Of a stretch of 44,865 nt of DNA, positions 6,642 to 17,600 are shown in pieces. Origin of the DNA: Parabacteroides acidifaciens (GTDB taxonomy: Bacteria > Bacteroidota > Bacteroidia > Bacteroidales > Tannerellaceae); the NCBI RefSeq assembly GCF_003363715.1, contig NZ_QREV01000042.1:1-44865 (forward strand). The letters are read 5' to 3'. Below the pieces are notes generated by a model. The model searched no databases. It worked only from the letters and a program-made list of their open reading frames with translations, and had not been told where the DNA came from. The position numbers and the translations under genes were made by a program. Each line of letters opens with the position of its first letter. Within the stretch, counting starts at the first letter, position 1.

Positions 6642-9600
6642 TTATAACAACGACTCCCCGCTACCGATATTTTTATCCACTTCGCGGAGGGGTTCTTTGT
6701 TGAGGTAATGTTTTTCCACCATATAATAGAGAGCCGGAAGCACATACAGGGTGATGATTGTCGCAAACAACAGACCATACACGATCACCGTTGCTAACGG
6801 GCGCTGCACATCCGAACCGATACCGGTACTGAGCGATGCCGGAAGCAAACCGAGCACAGCAACCGTCGCCGTCATCAGGATCGGACGGAAACGGTGCTTC
6901 GTCCCGGTAATAACCGATTCCTTGAAATCGCGTCCGCGGGTACGCAGGTTATTGATATGCGAGATCATAATCACCCCGTTCTGGATCGCGACACCGATCA
7001 GGGCAATGAAGCCGACTGCGGACGACACATTCAGCGTCATACCCCGCACATTCAGCGCCAGCATACCGCCAAACAACGCCAGCGGAACCACACACATCAT
7101 CAGGGCAGCCTGCCGAAACTTGCCACAAGCGGCAAACAGCAGCAACAGCATGATCCCCAACGCCAACGGCACGACCGCCGCCAGACGGTTGTAGGCACGA
7201 TGCTGGTTCTCGAACTGTCCGGCCCATTTCAGATGCACCTGTTCATGATCGTACTTCACATCCCGGTCAATTATCTTGTTCGCCTTATTCAGGAAAGCCG
7301 TCAGGTCGACGCCACGCAGGTTGACGCGGACGGTCAGGTGACGCTTGTTCATCTCGCGGGTAATCGTGCTCGCACCAGTCGTCATCTTGATAGCGGCCAC
7401 CTGCGAAAGCGGGATCTTCGTTCCGGCATCCGTTGTCAGCAATAGGTTTCCGATCCGTTCGGGAGAGTTACGGCTGGCGTCGTCGAAGCGGCAGATCACA
7501 TCGTAGCTCTTACTGCCGACAAAGATCTGTGAGATTGCTTTCCCACCGATCGCCAGCTCGATCAGGTCTGCCACATCCGAGACGTTCAGTCCATACTGCG
7601 CAATACGTTCGCGGTCAGCAATAATCTGGAGCTGCGGAAGAGGTGGTTCCTGGTCCACAGCCACATCAGCCGCTCCGGGGATCGCCTTCAGGACATTGGC
7701 TACCTTATCGGCGATATGGCGCGTTTCGATTATGTCGTCTCCATAGATTTTCAACGCCAAGTCACTGTGCGCACCGGCAATCTGGTCCATCACCATGTCG
7801 ATGATCGGCTGTGAGAAACCGACAGAATAGCCCGGCATGGTAGAGAGCTTCTCGGACATCTCCTCGATCAGATCCGCCTTTGTCTTCCCATACTTCCAGG
7901 TGCTGTAGGGTTTCAGGCCGACACCGACTTCTATATGCGACAGGGAGAACGCTTCCGCCCCCTCGTCGTCACGGCCTACCTGCGTCATGACATACGACAC
8001 CTCTTCAAACTGCTTCAGTGTCTTACGCAACTCGGCTCCCATCTCCTTCGACTTCTCGATCGAGATTCCCGGAGGCAGCTGCACCTGTACCCAGATCGCC
8101 CCTTCGTCCAACGGCGGCAGGAAGTCTTTCCCGACGGTATAACTCAGAATACCGGCGCCTACCAGGATCAGGACCAACGGCAACAACACCTGCTTCGGCT
8201 TTTCCATTAAAGCTGTAATCTGCCTGTTATAGATTTCCGACAGCTTTTCTAACCAACGGTTATGATACTGTTTACGCGGTTTGCGGTAGGCATAGAAAGC
8301 CAGTCCCGGAATCAGCAACAGAGCTACACATAAAGCGCCTAACAACGCATATCCGACCGTATAGGCCATCGGTGTAAACAGCTTCCGCTCGATATGTTCA
8401 AAAGCGAAAAGCGGAAGATAAGCCGTGATAATAATCAAAGTAGAGAAGAAGATTGGCCGTGCCACTTCCGTGGTCCGGCGCAGGATCGAATCCTCCGTCA
8501 ACACTTCGTCCGGATGCCGTTCGCGCTTCTTCAGCACCGTTTCCATCATCACGATCGCCCCGTCCACCAGGATACCGAAGTCAATCGCTCCTAACGATAA
8601 CAGGTTCGCCGGAATATCGGTAAGATGCATCAGGATAAAAGCGATCAACAGAGATAATGGAATGGTCAAAGCCACCAGCAACGCCCCGCGCCAACTTCCC
8701 AGGAAGAGAATCAGCACCAAGATAACCAGCACCATCCCTTCGAAAAGCGTATGCGAGACGGTATGCAAAGTCGTATTCACCAAGTCCGTCCGGTCCATAA
8801 ACACATGGATGCGGGTTCCTTCGGGCAACGTCTCATTATTCAGTTCCTCGACAGCGGCATGCACGCCTTCCAGCACCTGCGACGGGTTCTCGCCGCGCAA
8901 CATCTGGACAATACCTTCCACACCATCGGAAATATCGAGCGTGCCATCCATAAAACCTAACACGCCTTTACGCTCTAAGTTCCCATATTTTAAGCGTCCG
9001 AGATCGTTCAGGTAGACCGGCACGCCGTTCACCGTCTTAATCACGATCCGCCCCAGATCATCCAAATCCTTCACCAGACCGATTCCGCGGATCACATAAC
9101 TCAAGTTACCCCGGCTCAGCATACTGCCGCCGGCATTCACATTGTTCTTTTCGATCTTCTCGGTGATGTCGCCTAACGTGACATCGTATTGATCCAGCTT
9201 GTGCGGGTCCACTTCGATCTGATACTGGGTCGTGATGCCGCCATAGTTGCTGACATCGGCAACACCGGTCACCTGTTTCAAGCGCGGAATAATCACCCAC
9301 TTATGCAAGTCGGTCAACTCGCGACGGTCCAGACGGTCGCTTTCCAGCACATACCGGAAAATCTCGCCCGTCGGCGAGGTCAGCGGATTCAGCCCCGGCA
9401 CAGCGTCATAAGGCAGTTCCACATCCACCAGCCGTTCCTGCACACGCTGACGCGCCCAGTAGTCCTCTATGCCGTCATCAAAAACCAATACGACGGTCGA
9501 GAGACCGAATGTATTCTTACTACGCATCACATTCAATCCCGGCATCCCGTTCATGGCACGTTCAATCGGGATACTGATCTGCTGTTCTATCTCCTCGGCT

Positions 9601-9767
9601 GCCAGGCCCGGCACTTGGGTGACGACCTGCACCGTCGTATCGGCAATATCAGGATAGGCGTCTATCGCTAACTTTGTCCACGAATAATAACCGACAACCG
9701 CCAGAAACAGGAACAGGACGAACATCAGGCCTCGCCGATGTATCGCCAGATAAATGATCCTTTTCAT
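6642..9767 (-). CDS. CusA/CzcA family heavy-metal efflux RND pump
   Basis: Inner-membrane proton-driven pump that exports metal ions through the adaptor and outer-membrane channel. The 1041 residues match full-length HME-RND pumps, with a first membrane segment near 13-30, large periplasmic loops, and further membrane blocks at about 340-490 and 860-1025. TM4 carries the proton-relay pattern DFGILVDGAIVMMET (D396, D402, E409), where D402 and E409 match CusA D405 and E412. I did not find an obvious Cus-type methionine cluster, so a divalent metal such as Zn, Co or Ni is as likely as Cu or Ag. It follows the adaptor gene by 6 bases. Confidence 0.93.
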   Translation of the reverse strand: MKRIIYLAIHRRGLMFVLFLFLAVVGYYSWTKLAIDAYPDIADTTVQVVTQVPGLAAEEIEQQISIPIERAMNGMPGLNVMRSKNTFGLSTVVLVFDDGIEDYWARQRVQERLVDVELPYDAVPGLNPLTSPTGEIFRYVLESDRLDRRELTDLHKWVIIPRLKQVTGVADVSNYGGITTQYQIEVDPHKLDQYDVTLGDITEKIEKNNVNAGGSMLSRGNLSYVIRGIGLVKDLDDLGRIVIKTVNGVPVYLNDLGRLKYGNLERKGVLGFMDGTLDISDGVEGIVQMLRGENPSQVLEGVHAAVEELNNETLPEGTRIHVFMDRTDLVNTTLHTVSHTLFEGMVLVILVLILFLGSWRGALLVALTIPLSLLIAFILMHLTDIPANLLSLGAIDFGILVDGAIVMMETVLKKRERHPDEVLTEDSILRRTTEVARPIFFSTLIIITAYLPLFAFEHIERKLFTPMAYTVGYALLGALCVALLLIPGLAFYAYRKPRKQYHNRWLEKLSEIYNRQITALMEKPKQVLLPLVLILVGAGILSYTVGKDFLPPLDEGAIWVQVQLPPGISIEKSKEMGAELRKTLKQFEEVSYVMTQVGRDDEGAEAFSLSHIEVGVGLKPYSTWKYGKTKADLIEEMSEKLSTMPGYSVGFSQPIIDMVMDQIAGAHSDLALKIYGDDIIETRHIADKVANVLKAIPGAADVAVDQEPPLPQLQIIADRERIAQYGLNVSDVADLIELAIGGKAISQIFVGSKSYDVICRFDDASRNSPERIGNLLLTTDAGTKIPLSQVAAIKMTTGASTITREMNKRHLTVRVNLRGVDLTAFLNKANKIIDRDVKYDHEQVHLKWAGQFENQHRAYNRLAAVVPLALGIMLLLLFAACGKFRQAALMMCVVPLALFGGMLALNVRGMTLNVSSAVGFIALIGVAIQNGVIMISHINNLRTRGRDFKESVITGTKHRFRPILMTATVAVLGLLPASLSTGIGSDVQRPLATVIVYGLLFATIITLYVLPALYYMVEKHYLNKEPLREVDKNIGSGESLL

Positions 9768-9773
9768 AGTGCC

Positions 9774-10883
9774 TTACCGTACGTCTATTAAGTAAAAAGC
9801 TCCGGTAGTCACAATCTCGTCGCCGGGAACCAATCCGGACAGGATAACCGTCTTCTCATCCTTGCTGACGCCGGTCTCTACCTTCTGTTTCCGGTAGTTA
9901 TTACCGCCCAATGCCACCAGTACGTAGTTGGCGTCTTCCTCCTGCAAGATTGCGGAAGTCGGGATACGGACCACTTCGGCCGCCTTGTCACTCAGCTTGA
10001 CCATGCCATACATGGCGGGTTTCATCAGCCGCTCACTGTTATCGCATTCGATCAGCACTTCCACCGAACGAGTGTCTTCGTCCAGCATCTCACTGATATG
10101 ATAGATCTTTCCCGTAAACGGTCGCTCCGGCGCTCCGACCAGGCGTATCTCCACGTCGTTGAGCGCCTGTACCAGCCGCATATCCTTTTCCTTCACGTGA
10201 GCAACGACCCATACTTTATTCAGGTCAGCAATCACTGCAACCGGATCGGCATCTTCTTTCATATACTGTCCGATGACGATGTTGTCCTTGACCACCTCGC
10301 CGGCTATCGGCGAACGGACCACAAGCGGCTGTCCTAACACCAATTCGTCGGGATTGATCTGGAACACTTTCAGGGCTGCTTCCGCATTTTCGTAGTCTTT
10401 CTTTTTCAGTTCGTAATTCACTTCGGCCTCTTCCAGCTCTTTCTGGACGCCGACTTTATTTTGCAGCAGGTCTTTTTCGCGCTTCAGGCTCTTCAACGCC
10501 AGCTCCATCTCCTGCTTGGCCTGGTAATAGTCTTTTCCCGTTTCAAAAAATGTCGGGGAGCTGATCTCAAATATAGGGCTGCCCGGCACGACCTTCTGCC
10601 CCAGGCGGACAAAAGACTTGCTGATACGCCCGGCAAACGGCGAAGCAATCTCCGCATAGTTCGCCGGAATAGCTTTCACCACACCGGATGTACTAAACTC
10701 CATACTATAGGGTTCGCTCGTCACCTTTTCTGTTTTCAGGCGGGACAGGATCGGCGAGTTTGCACCGATCTGTATCGTATCTCCTTTTAATGTCACGGCA
10801 ATAGCCGCCTCATCGTCCTGCCGGTTTGAATGACAGGAGCAAAATACCATTGCCGGGAGCAACAGTAAAAATATTCGTTTCAT
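9774..10883 (-). CDS. RND periplasmic adaptor lipoprotein (CusB/CzcB-like)
   Basis: Membrane-fusion protein linking the RND pump to the outer-membrane channel. The 369 residues begin with a lipoprotein signal ending FCSC, with lipidation probably at C17. A beta-barrel and lipoyl half (KAIPANYAEIASPFAGRI) follows, then a coiled-coil hairpin at about 120-175 rich in K and E, the second lipoyl half (VVRSPIAGEVVKDNIVIGQY), and a C-terminal membrane-proximal domain. The order and length are standard for HlyD-type adaptors. Six bases separate it from the pump gene, so the two are translated from one message. Confidence 0.92.
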   Translation of the reverse strand: MKRIFLLLLPAMVFCSCHSNRQDDEAAIAVTLKGDTIQIGANSPILSRLKTEKVTSEPYSMEFSTSGVVKAIPANYAEIASPFAGRISKSFVRLGQKVVPGSPIFEISSPTFFETGKDYYQAKQEMELALKSLKREKDLLQNKVGVQKELEEAEVNYELKKKDYENAEAALKVFQINPDELVLGQPLVVRSPIAGEVVKDNIVIGQYMKEDADPVAVIADLNKVWVVAHVKEKDMRLVQALNDVEIRLVGAPERPFTGKIYHISEMLDEDTRSVEVLIECDNSERLMKPAMYGMVKLSDKAAEVVRIPTSAILQEEDANYVLVALGGNNYRKQKVETGVSKDEKTVILSGLVPGDEIVTTGAFYLIDVR

Positions 10884-10938
10884 ATAATGTAAGTAATTAT
10901 TGCGTTTGATTATAAATCTTCTTCTCTATACCTTTTTA

Positions 10939-11286
10939 TTATATGAATACAGGAGGGGCACGCAGGTTTCTGTGGCGGATAATCCGGAAAACAGAGTTAT
11001 AAATGTTTTGTAGTAGAAATGTTGCAAGAAGCACCCACGCAATGCTGAACGCAAGGACCGGCGTCTCTTCCAATATAATATCGTTCAGCAGATTGATCGT
11101 TTCAAACGCAGCCGAACTATGCTCATGCAAAGGCTGGCCGTCCTGGCCGGGCAGGTACGGATGCGAGTGAATAATCGTATAGGTAGGGAAATGATGGACG
11201 TGAGTGAAGGCAATACCTCCTGCGTAGTAACTGATAAAGAGCACTACCAACAGGTACTTCAATATAGAATTGCGAAACAACTTCAC
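10939..11286 (-). CDS. small His-rich membrane protein of the efflux operon
   Basis: First gene of the metal-efflux operon, with no function assigned. About 115 residues: an N-terminal hydrophobic segment (KYLLVVLFISYYAGGIAF), a short external loop rich in histidine (HVHHFPTYTIIHSHPYL and HEHS), and a second membrane segment (VLAFSIAWVLLATFLL). The histidines could bind Zn, Co, Ni or Cu and might sense or buffer the exported ion; this is inference. The longest frame begins at a TTG at 11305-11307, but that codon lies inside a perfect -7 element (11305-11312). I therefore use the GTG at 11284-11286. The true start remains uncertain because the N-terminus has no ATG. Confidence 0.72.
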   Translation of the reverse strand: MKLFRNSILKYLLVVLFISYYAGGIAFTHVHHFPTYTIIHSHPYLPGQDGQPLHEHSSAAFETINLLNDIILEETPVLAFSIAWVLLATFLLQNIYNSVFRIIRHRNLRAPPVFI

Positions 11287-11304
11287 TTGCCCGGGATTTT
11301 GCTG

Positions 11305-11312
11305 CAAAGATA
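11305..11312 (-). promoter_or_regulatory. -7 element of the efflux operon
   Basis: The minus strand reads TATCTTTG, a full TAnnTTTG match. It overlaps the most upstream possible start codon (TTG) of the His-rich gene. That implies a very short leader and translation from the downstream GTG. Confidence 0.65.
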
Positions 11313-11376
11313 TTTATTTATTTCTGTTATTTCTATATGAACTTGTTACGTTTATATGATATTTCCTTAAAATCTA

Positions 11377-11408
11377 TTTGGAACACGTGCTTTTTATCTC
11401 TTAATTTG
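11377..11408 (+). promoter_or_regulatory. promoter of the M28 peptidase
   Basis: TTTG at 11377-11380 and TTAATTTG at 11401-11408 (one mismatch to TAnnTTTG) are 20 bases apart. The start codon follows 23 bases later. Confidence 0.7.
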
Positions 11409-11431
11409 CATCACTATAAAAACACACAAAG

Positions 11432-12976
11432 ATGAAAAGAGCGTTACTTATTTGGGCGGCTATGGCATGCATGGCTGTCAATTCTGTTCCGGCACAGGAA
11501 GCGGCCGTCAACAAAATCATTGAAATCGGACAAACAGATAATCAGGTGATGGACCATCTGGACGTTCTGACCAACCGCATCGGAGGACGTGTGATCGGTT
11601 CGAACGCCTATGACAATGCCGTCGACTGGGTCGCCTCGAAATTCAAGGAATGGGGACTGGAAGTCGAACTTCAGGAAGCCGGTACACTGCCGGTGGGCTT
11701 CAACCGCGGCCCCTGGTTCGGCAAGCTTTTAGGCGAAAACGGAATGGAACTGCATTTCGTCACTCCCTCCTATACAGCCGGAACCAAAGGCGTACAGCGC
11801 GGACACGTCCTGCAGGAACCGCTTACCCAAAGCGAGTTCGACCGTATAAAAGGACAACTCAAAGGCGCATGGGTCCTGATTAACGGCAAGAACGTCGGCT
11901 GGCCTGTCGATCGTTCCGCCAAGGGCGATTCCATTCGTGCCGCCATCATTGCCGAGAACAACGAGGTTGCCAAAAAGAACCGCCGGATCATGGAAGACAA
12001 CTGGCGCAACAACACGAACACCCCGCTCCTTCCCATGAAAGAAGATGTTCCGGCATTGTTTTACAAAGAGATGTGCGAAGCCGGCGCATTAGGCTTTATC
12101 CAATCGGCATCGGTTCCGCTGCGTGCGCTCTACGATAAAGCAGTCATGCACGATCCGACTTTCACGTTCGATAACCTGCCGACTGTTTGTGACATCAAGC
12201 TCGACGAACATCAGTATGCCACCATCAAGCAGATGGTCAAGGAACGCCGTACTTTCTTCCTCGAATTCGACATCCGCAACCATTTCCGAATGGGCCCGGT
12301 GAAATATCATAATGTGATCGGAAAGATCAAGGGCACTAAATATCCGAACGAATATGTCATGGCAAGCGGCCATCTGGATGCGTTCGACATAGCGACAGGC
12401 GGTGTCGACTGCGGTTCCGGTGTGACCCCGGTTATGGAAGCTGCCCGTATGATTATGAAATCCGGCGCAAAGCCTAAACGGACGATGCTGTTCTGCGCCT
12501 TTGCCGGCGAAGAATTCGGCCTGCTCGGTTCCACAGCCTGGGTGAAAGCGAATAAAGATAAGTTAGACAAAATCTCCAACCTCTTCAACCGCGATGGTGG
12601 CCCGACACCTCCGGTTGGTATCGACGTGCCGAAGGCCATGTATAAAGATTTCGTCAAGATTTGCGAGCCGATCAGGAAAATCCGTCCCGACTATCCGTTC
12701 GAAGTAAAAGAAGCCGGCCCTTTCACCAAGCCGACACAACCGGGAGGCACGGATGCTTCCGTCTTTGCAATAGAAGCAGTCCCCACCATCGACTTCAATG
12801 AACAGGATATCAAAGGCTATAACTTCAGCTACGGCGAAATCTGGCATACCGAACGCGACACCTACAACAAGAGCATCCCGGAATACCAGGAACAGGCTGC
12901 TACGGTGATGGCGATCGTAACGTTAGGCATTGCCAACCTGGATCACCTGTTGTCGCGGGAAGGACTATACAAATAA
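11432..12976 (+). CDS. secreted M28 family zinc peptidase
   Basis: Probable periplasmic or outer-membrane-exported aminopeptidase or carboxypeptidase with a two-zinc site. The 514 residues begin with a signal peptide cleaved near SVPAQ (about 22). A region resembling a PA-type insert (about 100-240) precedes the catalytic domain. Candidate ligands and catalytic residues in family order are H314 and D316 (SGHLDAFD), D326 (VDCGSG), the pair E360-E361 (FAGEEFG), D388 and H472 (WHTERDT), so the site looks complete. Substrate preference cannot be read. It stands alone with its own promoter and converges on the SusC/SusD pair. Shared function with that pair, for example peptide uptake, is only a possibility. 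Confidence 0.93.
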   Translation: MKRALLIWAAMACMAVNSVPAQEAAVNKIIEIGQTDNQVMDHLDVLTNRIGGRVIGSNAYDNAVDWVASKFKEWGLEVELQEAGTLPVGFNRGPWFGKLLGENGMELHFVTPSYTAGTKGVQRGHVLQEPLTQSEFDRIKGQLKGAWVLINGKNVGWPVDRSAKGDSIRAAIIAENNEVAKKNRRIMEDNWRNNTNTPLLPMKEDVPALFYKEMCEAGALGFIQSASVPLRALYDKAVMHDPTFTFDNLPTVCDIKLDEHQYATIKQMVKERRTFFLEFDIRNHFRMGPVKYHNVIGKIKGTKYPNEYVMASGHLDAFDIATGGVDCGSGVTPVMEAARMIMKSGAKPKRTMLFCAFAGEEFGLLGSTAWVKANKDKLDKISNLFNRDGGPTPPVGIDVPKAMYKDFVKICEPIRKIRPDYPFEVKEAGPFTKPTQPGGTDASVFAIEAVPTIDFNEQDIKGYNFSYGEIWHTERDTYNKSIPEYQEQAATVMAIVTLGIANLDHLLSREGLYK

Positions 12977-12984
12977 CGCCTGAA

Positions 12985-13027
12985 GAGGGCGTATCAAAAT
13001 ATTAGAACTTACTTTTGACACGCCCTC
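12985..13027. terminator. bidirectional terminator between M28 peptidase and susD
   Basis: Fifteen-base arms (12985-12999 and 13013-13027, one mismatch) form a hairpin between two convergent genes. The segment 13002-13021 is the exact complement of 3773-3792, so this is a short member of the same dispersed palindromic element. Confidence 0.8.
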
Positions 13028-13061
13028 CTAAACATTTCATCTGCTTATTTTCAATGTCCGA

Positions 13062-14594
13062 TCAATATCCCGGATTCTGATACATTAATTCCGGATTCAA
13101 CTTATACTCGTCGAAAGGAATCGGGTAATAGATATCCTTCGTGCCGAAATTCTTTATATTGGAGATGCCATAATCATCCTGTTTTTTATTATGGATGTAA
13201 GTAACCAACTCGTTCGCCGTAAAGAAGCGGAGCAAGTCGAACCAGCGTTGGTTCTCGAATGCCAGTTCAACCCGGCGTTCATGGAGGATTGCCAGTTTGA
13301 GAGTCGGGCATAAGGTCTTATAAACGACATTACTTTGCATTGCCGCATAACCCGGCATTCCGGCACGTGCACGCACCTCATCCAGATAACCGATAGCCGC
13401 CGTTTCGTTCCCCAGATACATATTGACTTCCGCCAGCATCAGGATAATATCGGCATAACGCATCAAGATCCAGTCGTTACCCCCATATCCCAGTGTCCCG
13501 GCAGCATCGCTGACGTCACGGAATTTGGTGATAAAATAGGATTTGGCAACCGCATCATCCGCATATTTCACCGACCATTCCTTACGGGAATCCGTTTCTT
13601 CATACTCCTTTACGATATCCGTATTCACATAATTACCGGCACCGGTCGATTTCTTCTGGGAGTTTATCGTTTCGCCTTTTGCCTGGTTGTTGGCAGCGAT
13701 GGAGGAGTAATAATCCTTATCCCCCTGTTTGTACACAATCTGGAAGATGATTTCCGGGCAGGTCGACTTCTTGGACACATCAAACACATCCTCGTACGGG
13801 ATTTCGCTCAGTGAACCAAACTTACGCATGCCGTAACACATCTCCAGATAGCTCTTCGCCTGCTGAAGATACGAATCCTTGTTTCCATCGGACAAGGTCG
13901 TCGCCATCGTCAGGTAGACCTGTCCTAACAATCCGCTGACAGCGGCTTTACAAGCCCGTCCCTTCCCCGACTCCGGCTGGATATCCGGCAGGTCGCTGTT
14001 CAACGCATCTTTCAGGTCCTGCACGATTTGAGCATACACGGTTTCTTTCTTTTCACGGAAAGTATTGGCATTGATCTCCTCCGTTGTCGTCAGGTAAGTC
14101 GTGACCAAAGGCACGTCTCCCCATTTGCGTACCAGATGAAAATAGACTAAGGCGCGAACAAATTTGGCTTCCGCCTTATATCTCGTGCGGACCGCCTCAT
14201 CTTCAAAGGCTACCTCATCTATATAAGTCAGCAGGAAATTACTGCGGGTGACTGCCGTAAACATCGCCACCCAATGGTTCTTCAAATAGGTATTACTGGG
14301 CAACAAGGAGAAATCGGTAAACTGGAAAGGCTCACCTGAGCTGGACTGGTTATCCAGACGTCCCATATTGTCCGAGCGCTCTTCCGTGAACATGGTACTC
14401 CCTTCTCCCAGGCAGTTGTTGCTCCTTAAAGCCAGATAAACGCCATTCAAGGCCCGTTCTGCATCATTTTCCGTCTGGAAATAAGATTCGGCAGCGATCT
14501 TGTTCGGGTTTTCCTGTGTCAGGAAACCTTCGCACGAAGAAAAGGATAAAAGCATGGCTGCCAATGCCGTCGATATTATAATATTCTTTTTCAT
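13062..14594 (-). CDS. SusD/RagB family outer-membrane nutrient-binding lipoprotein
   Basis: Surface lipoprotein that caps its SusC partner and captures a glycan or peptide ligand. The 510 residues start with a lipoprotein signal, lipidated at C21 (LSFSSC), followed by the family opening FLTQENPNKIAAESYFQTENDAE. TPR-like helices fill the first half, including VRALVYFHLVRKWGDVPLV, a classic SusD segment at about 146-164. The end has WILMRYADIILMLAEV, ERRVELAFENQRWFDL and YYPIPFDEYKLNPEL, all family landmarks. It is 18 bases downstream of susC. With no glycoside hydrolase nearby, the ligand is unknown. Confidence 0.95.
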   Translation of the reverse strand: MKKNIIISTALAAMLLSFSSCEGFLTQENPNKIAAESYFQTENDAERALNGVYLALRSNNCLGEGSTMFTEERSDNMGRLDNQSSSGEPFQFTDFSLLPSNTYLKNHWVAMFTAVTRSNFLLTYIDEVAFEDEAVRTRYKAEAKFVRALVYFHLVRKWGDVPLVTTYLTTTEEINANTFREKKETVYAQIVQDLKDALNSDLPDIQPESGKGRACKAAVSGLLGQVYLTMATTLSDGNKDSYLQQAKSYLEMCYGMRKFGSLSEIPYEDVFDVSKKSTCPEIIFQIVYKQGDKDYYSSIAANNQAKGETINSQKKSTGAGNYVNTDIVKEYEETDSRKEWSVKYADDAVAKSYFITKFRDVSDAAGTLGYGGNDWILMRYADIILMLAEVNMYLGNETAAIGYLDEVRARAGMPGYAAMQSNVVYKTLCPTLKLAILHERRVELAFENQRWFDLLRFFTANELVTYIHNKKQDDYGISNIKNFGTKDIYYPIPFDEYKLNPELMYQNPGY

Positions 14595-14612
14595 TCTACT
14601 TATTTTTTACAA

Positions 14613-17600
14613 TTAAAAAGATAACTGGATACCTGCATTGTAGGCACGTACCAGGGGATATTTACCATAATCCACACCCGGCGTCAGGTTTGAACCGTCA
14701 TTATAATCCACCTCCGGATTATACCCTCTATATTTTGTAATGGTAAACGGATTATCCACAGCGACATACAAACGGATATTACTGATATATCCATTCGCAA
14801 AACGTGCGATGCCGGGAACTGTATAGCCAAGCGTTATATTCGTGCAACGGAAGAACGAACCATCCTGCAGGTAGAATGTAGACAGACGGGTACTGTTGCT
14901 CTGCGTACCGCCGCGTGAAGAACGATAGATCCATCCATTACCAGGGTTTGCCTCATTCCGGTAACGTTCGGTCACCACTTTATACTGGTTGCCGGAACCT
15001 TCCATATTGAAGATATAATAATCCTGCCCGTCCAACACCTTGTTGCCATAAGAACCGTTAAACGAAGCTGCCAGGTCGAAATCCTTGTAGCGCCCGCTCA
15101 AGTTGAAACCATACGTGAACTTCGGATGCGGTGAACCGATCACCTGTTTGTCGTCATCATCCACAACCCCGTCTCCGTTCACATCTTCAAAATAAATGTC
15201 GCCGGGAGCCAAAGCCGTTGTCTGGGACAAAGAGCGGGCCGGACCTTTCAGGACATAGCCTTCCGGGAAAGATTTGGTAGAACTGTTATAATATTTATCG
15301 TCTTCCGCGATATTCGCCATATCCGATTCGCGCACCATGCCGGCCACCTTGAAACCATAAAACATACCGATCGGCTGTCCCTCTTCGGTGATATGTGTCT
15401 TATAGGAACGTTCCGCACCATTGGTAATAATCGTATTGCCACCACCCAAATCCATCACCTTGTTACGGTTTACCGAGATATTGCCGCTTAGCTTCAGCTC
15501 ATAATCCTTTCCGGCAAGGATACGTCCATCCACCTGGATATCGACACCCTGGTTACGGATTTTGGAATCCGGAAGGTTTGTCAACATGGAAGTCGTACCC
15601 GAAATGGCGGAAACAGGCTGTTCAAACAGCAGATCACGCGTATAACTCAGGTAGTAGTTGACAGACAATGACCAGCGGTTGTTCATGAAAGACCAGTCGA
15701 AACCGGCGTTAAACTGCGAAGTCGACTCCCATCCCAAAGCCTGGTCCTTAAATGCTCCCGGATACATCGCCGAATTGACAGAGCCATTCCCCATCACGAC
15801 GCCCGTCGGCGAACTCATCACCTGTAAAAAGTTATAGTTCCCGATATCGTTATTTCCGCTCATACCCCAGCTTGCTCTCAACTTCAGAGAAGAAGAACTG
15901 CCCAGCCTGTCTTTATAAAAAGATTCGTTCGAGATCGTATAAGCACCGGATACAGACGGGAAATACCCCCAGCGGTTCAAAGGTCCGAAGAGCGAAGATG
16001 CATCTCCACGAAAAGAAGCCGTCAGATAATATTTATTGGCAAAGTTGTAATTCAAACGGGCAAAATAGGAAACCATTGTCCAGATAGACTTTAACGTATT
16101 GTTAGTCAGCGTCAGATTGCTGGCATCCGCCCCGTGGCCGGTCACTTCCTTAATATGGTCGTCTTCAAAACCGGTTGCCTTGACTTCCACAATGTCTCTT
16201 TCGTTCTGCTGCAACGAATAACCGGCTACGCCACTGAAGTTATGAATATCATTCCAGCTTTTATTATAGCTTAGCGTAAACTCACCCAGGTAATCCCTTA
16301 CTCCCGTATTCTTGGAAAGGGCATACGCATCGGCCTTAGCTTCGTCCGAGTAAGGGGGATTGGCTCCGCTGCTTAAGCTGGTCGGCTTATAAAATTCATA
16401 CTTCTCATTATAATTGTACATGGCCAAGTTCGCTTTGAAGAAAAGGTTCTTGACCAATTCGTATGTTCCGAACACATTATACGTATTCCGCATTCCATCC
16501 CGGGAAATCTTTGTTTCCGTAGCCAGCGCCACCGGGTTCTCGATCTGCTGCATACCATACGCACTCGAATAGGAAGCCATTTCATTTTTGACCAAATTGC
16601 CGCTGTCATCATAACAACGGAATATAGGAGCGTAAACCAGTGCGCCCAATACAGGTCCCTGGTTAAAGCGGCCTTCCTGGATTTCATGGTTCCAATTCGC
16701 CGACATGGAAAAATTCACTCCCAACTTCAACTTCGGGTTTACATCTATATCCAGGTTACTGCGCAGGTTCGCTCTTTTCTGGCCGGTAGACAAGACGATA
16801 CCTTCCTGGTTCTGGAAACCGCCGCTCACCTGGTAACGGATACTTTCACTACCGCCCGAAACAGAAACAGAATGGCGGTGGCTGGGGGCGTTCCTGTACA
16901 ACTCGTCCTGCCAGTCCGTATCGTATTTCGGATCCAAGATTTCCTGTGTGGCGAAATTATACATGAATTCCGGAATCATGGCAGCACTGTTGCTCGATCC
17001 CAGACGTTGGGCACGCACCTCGTTGGTATCGCCGAAATAAGAATCGTTCCATTCCTTACCGGCATTCAGCAACAGGTTCTTATACGCATTGTTATGGCCT
17101 TCGACATGAAGCTCGGCAAATTCACGCGCATTCAGCATATCGACCTTCTTTGCCAGCTGGTTGACACTGAACTGGAAATTATAGTCGACACGCGCTTTGC
17201 CGGTCTTCCCTCTTTTGGTCGTGATCAAGACAACACCGCCGGCCGCACGGGAACCGTAGATAGCGGCGGAAGCTGCATCTTTCAGTACTTCTATAGACTC
17301 GATATCCTCCGGGTTTATAACAAGATCTTCATTGGAAGGATAACCGTCAATCACATACAGAGGGTCAGAACTTGCATTAATGGAAGCCGTACCACGCACA
17401 CGGATCTTCGTTCCGTTGTAAGGGGCACCACTCACCTGCGAAATCTGTACACCTGCCACCTTACCGACCATACTCTGTCCTACGTTCGGTGTTGTCAGGT
17501 TCAATTCTCCGGCTTTCAGGCTGGCAACAGCACCGGTCAATTCTGTTTTACGCATGGTCTGATATCCGACCACAACCACTTCATCCAGATTCTGGCTATC

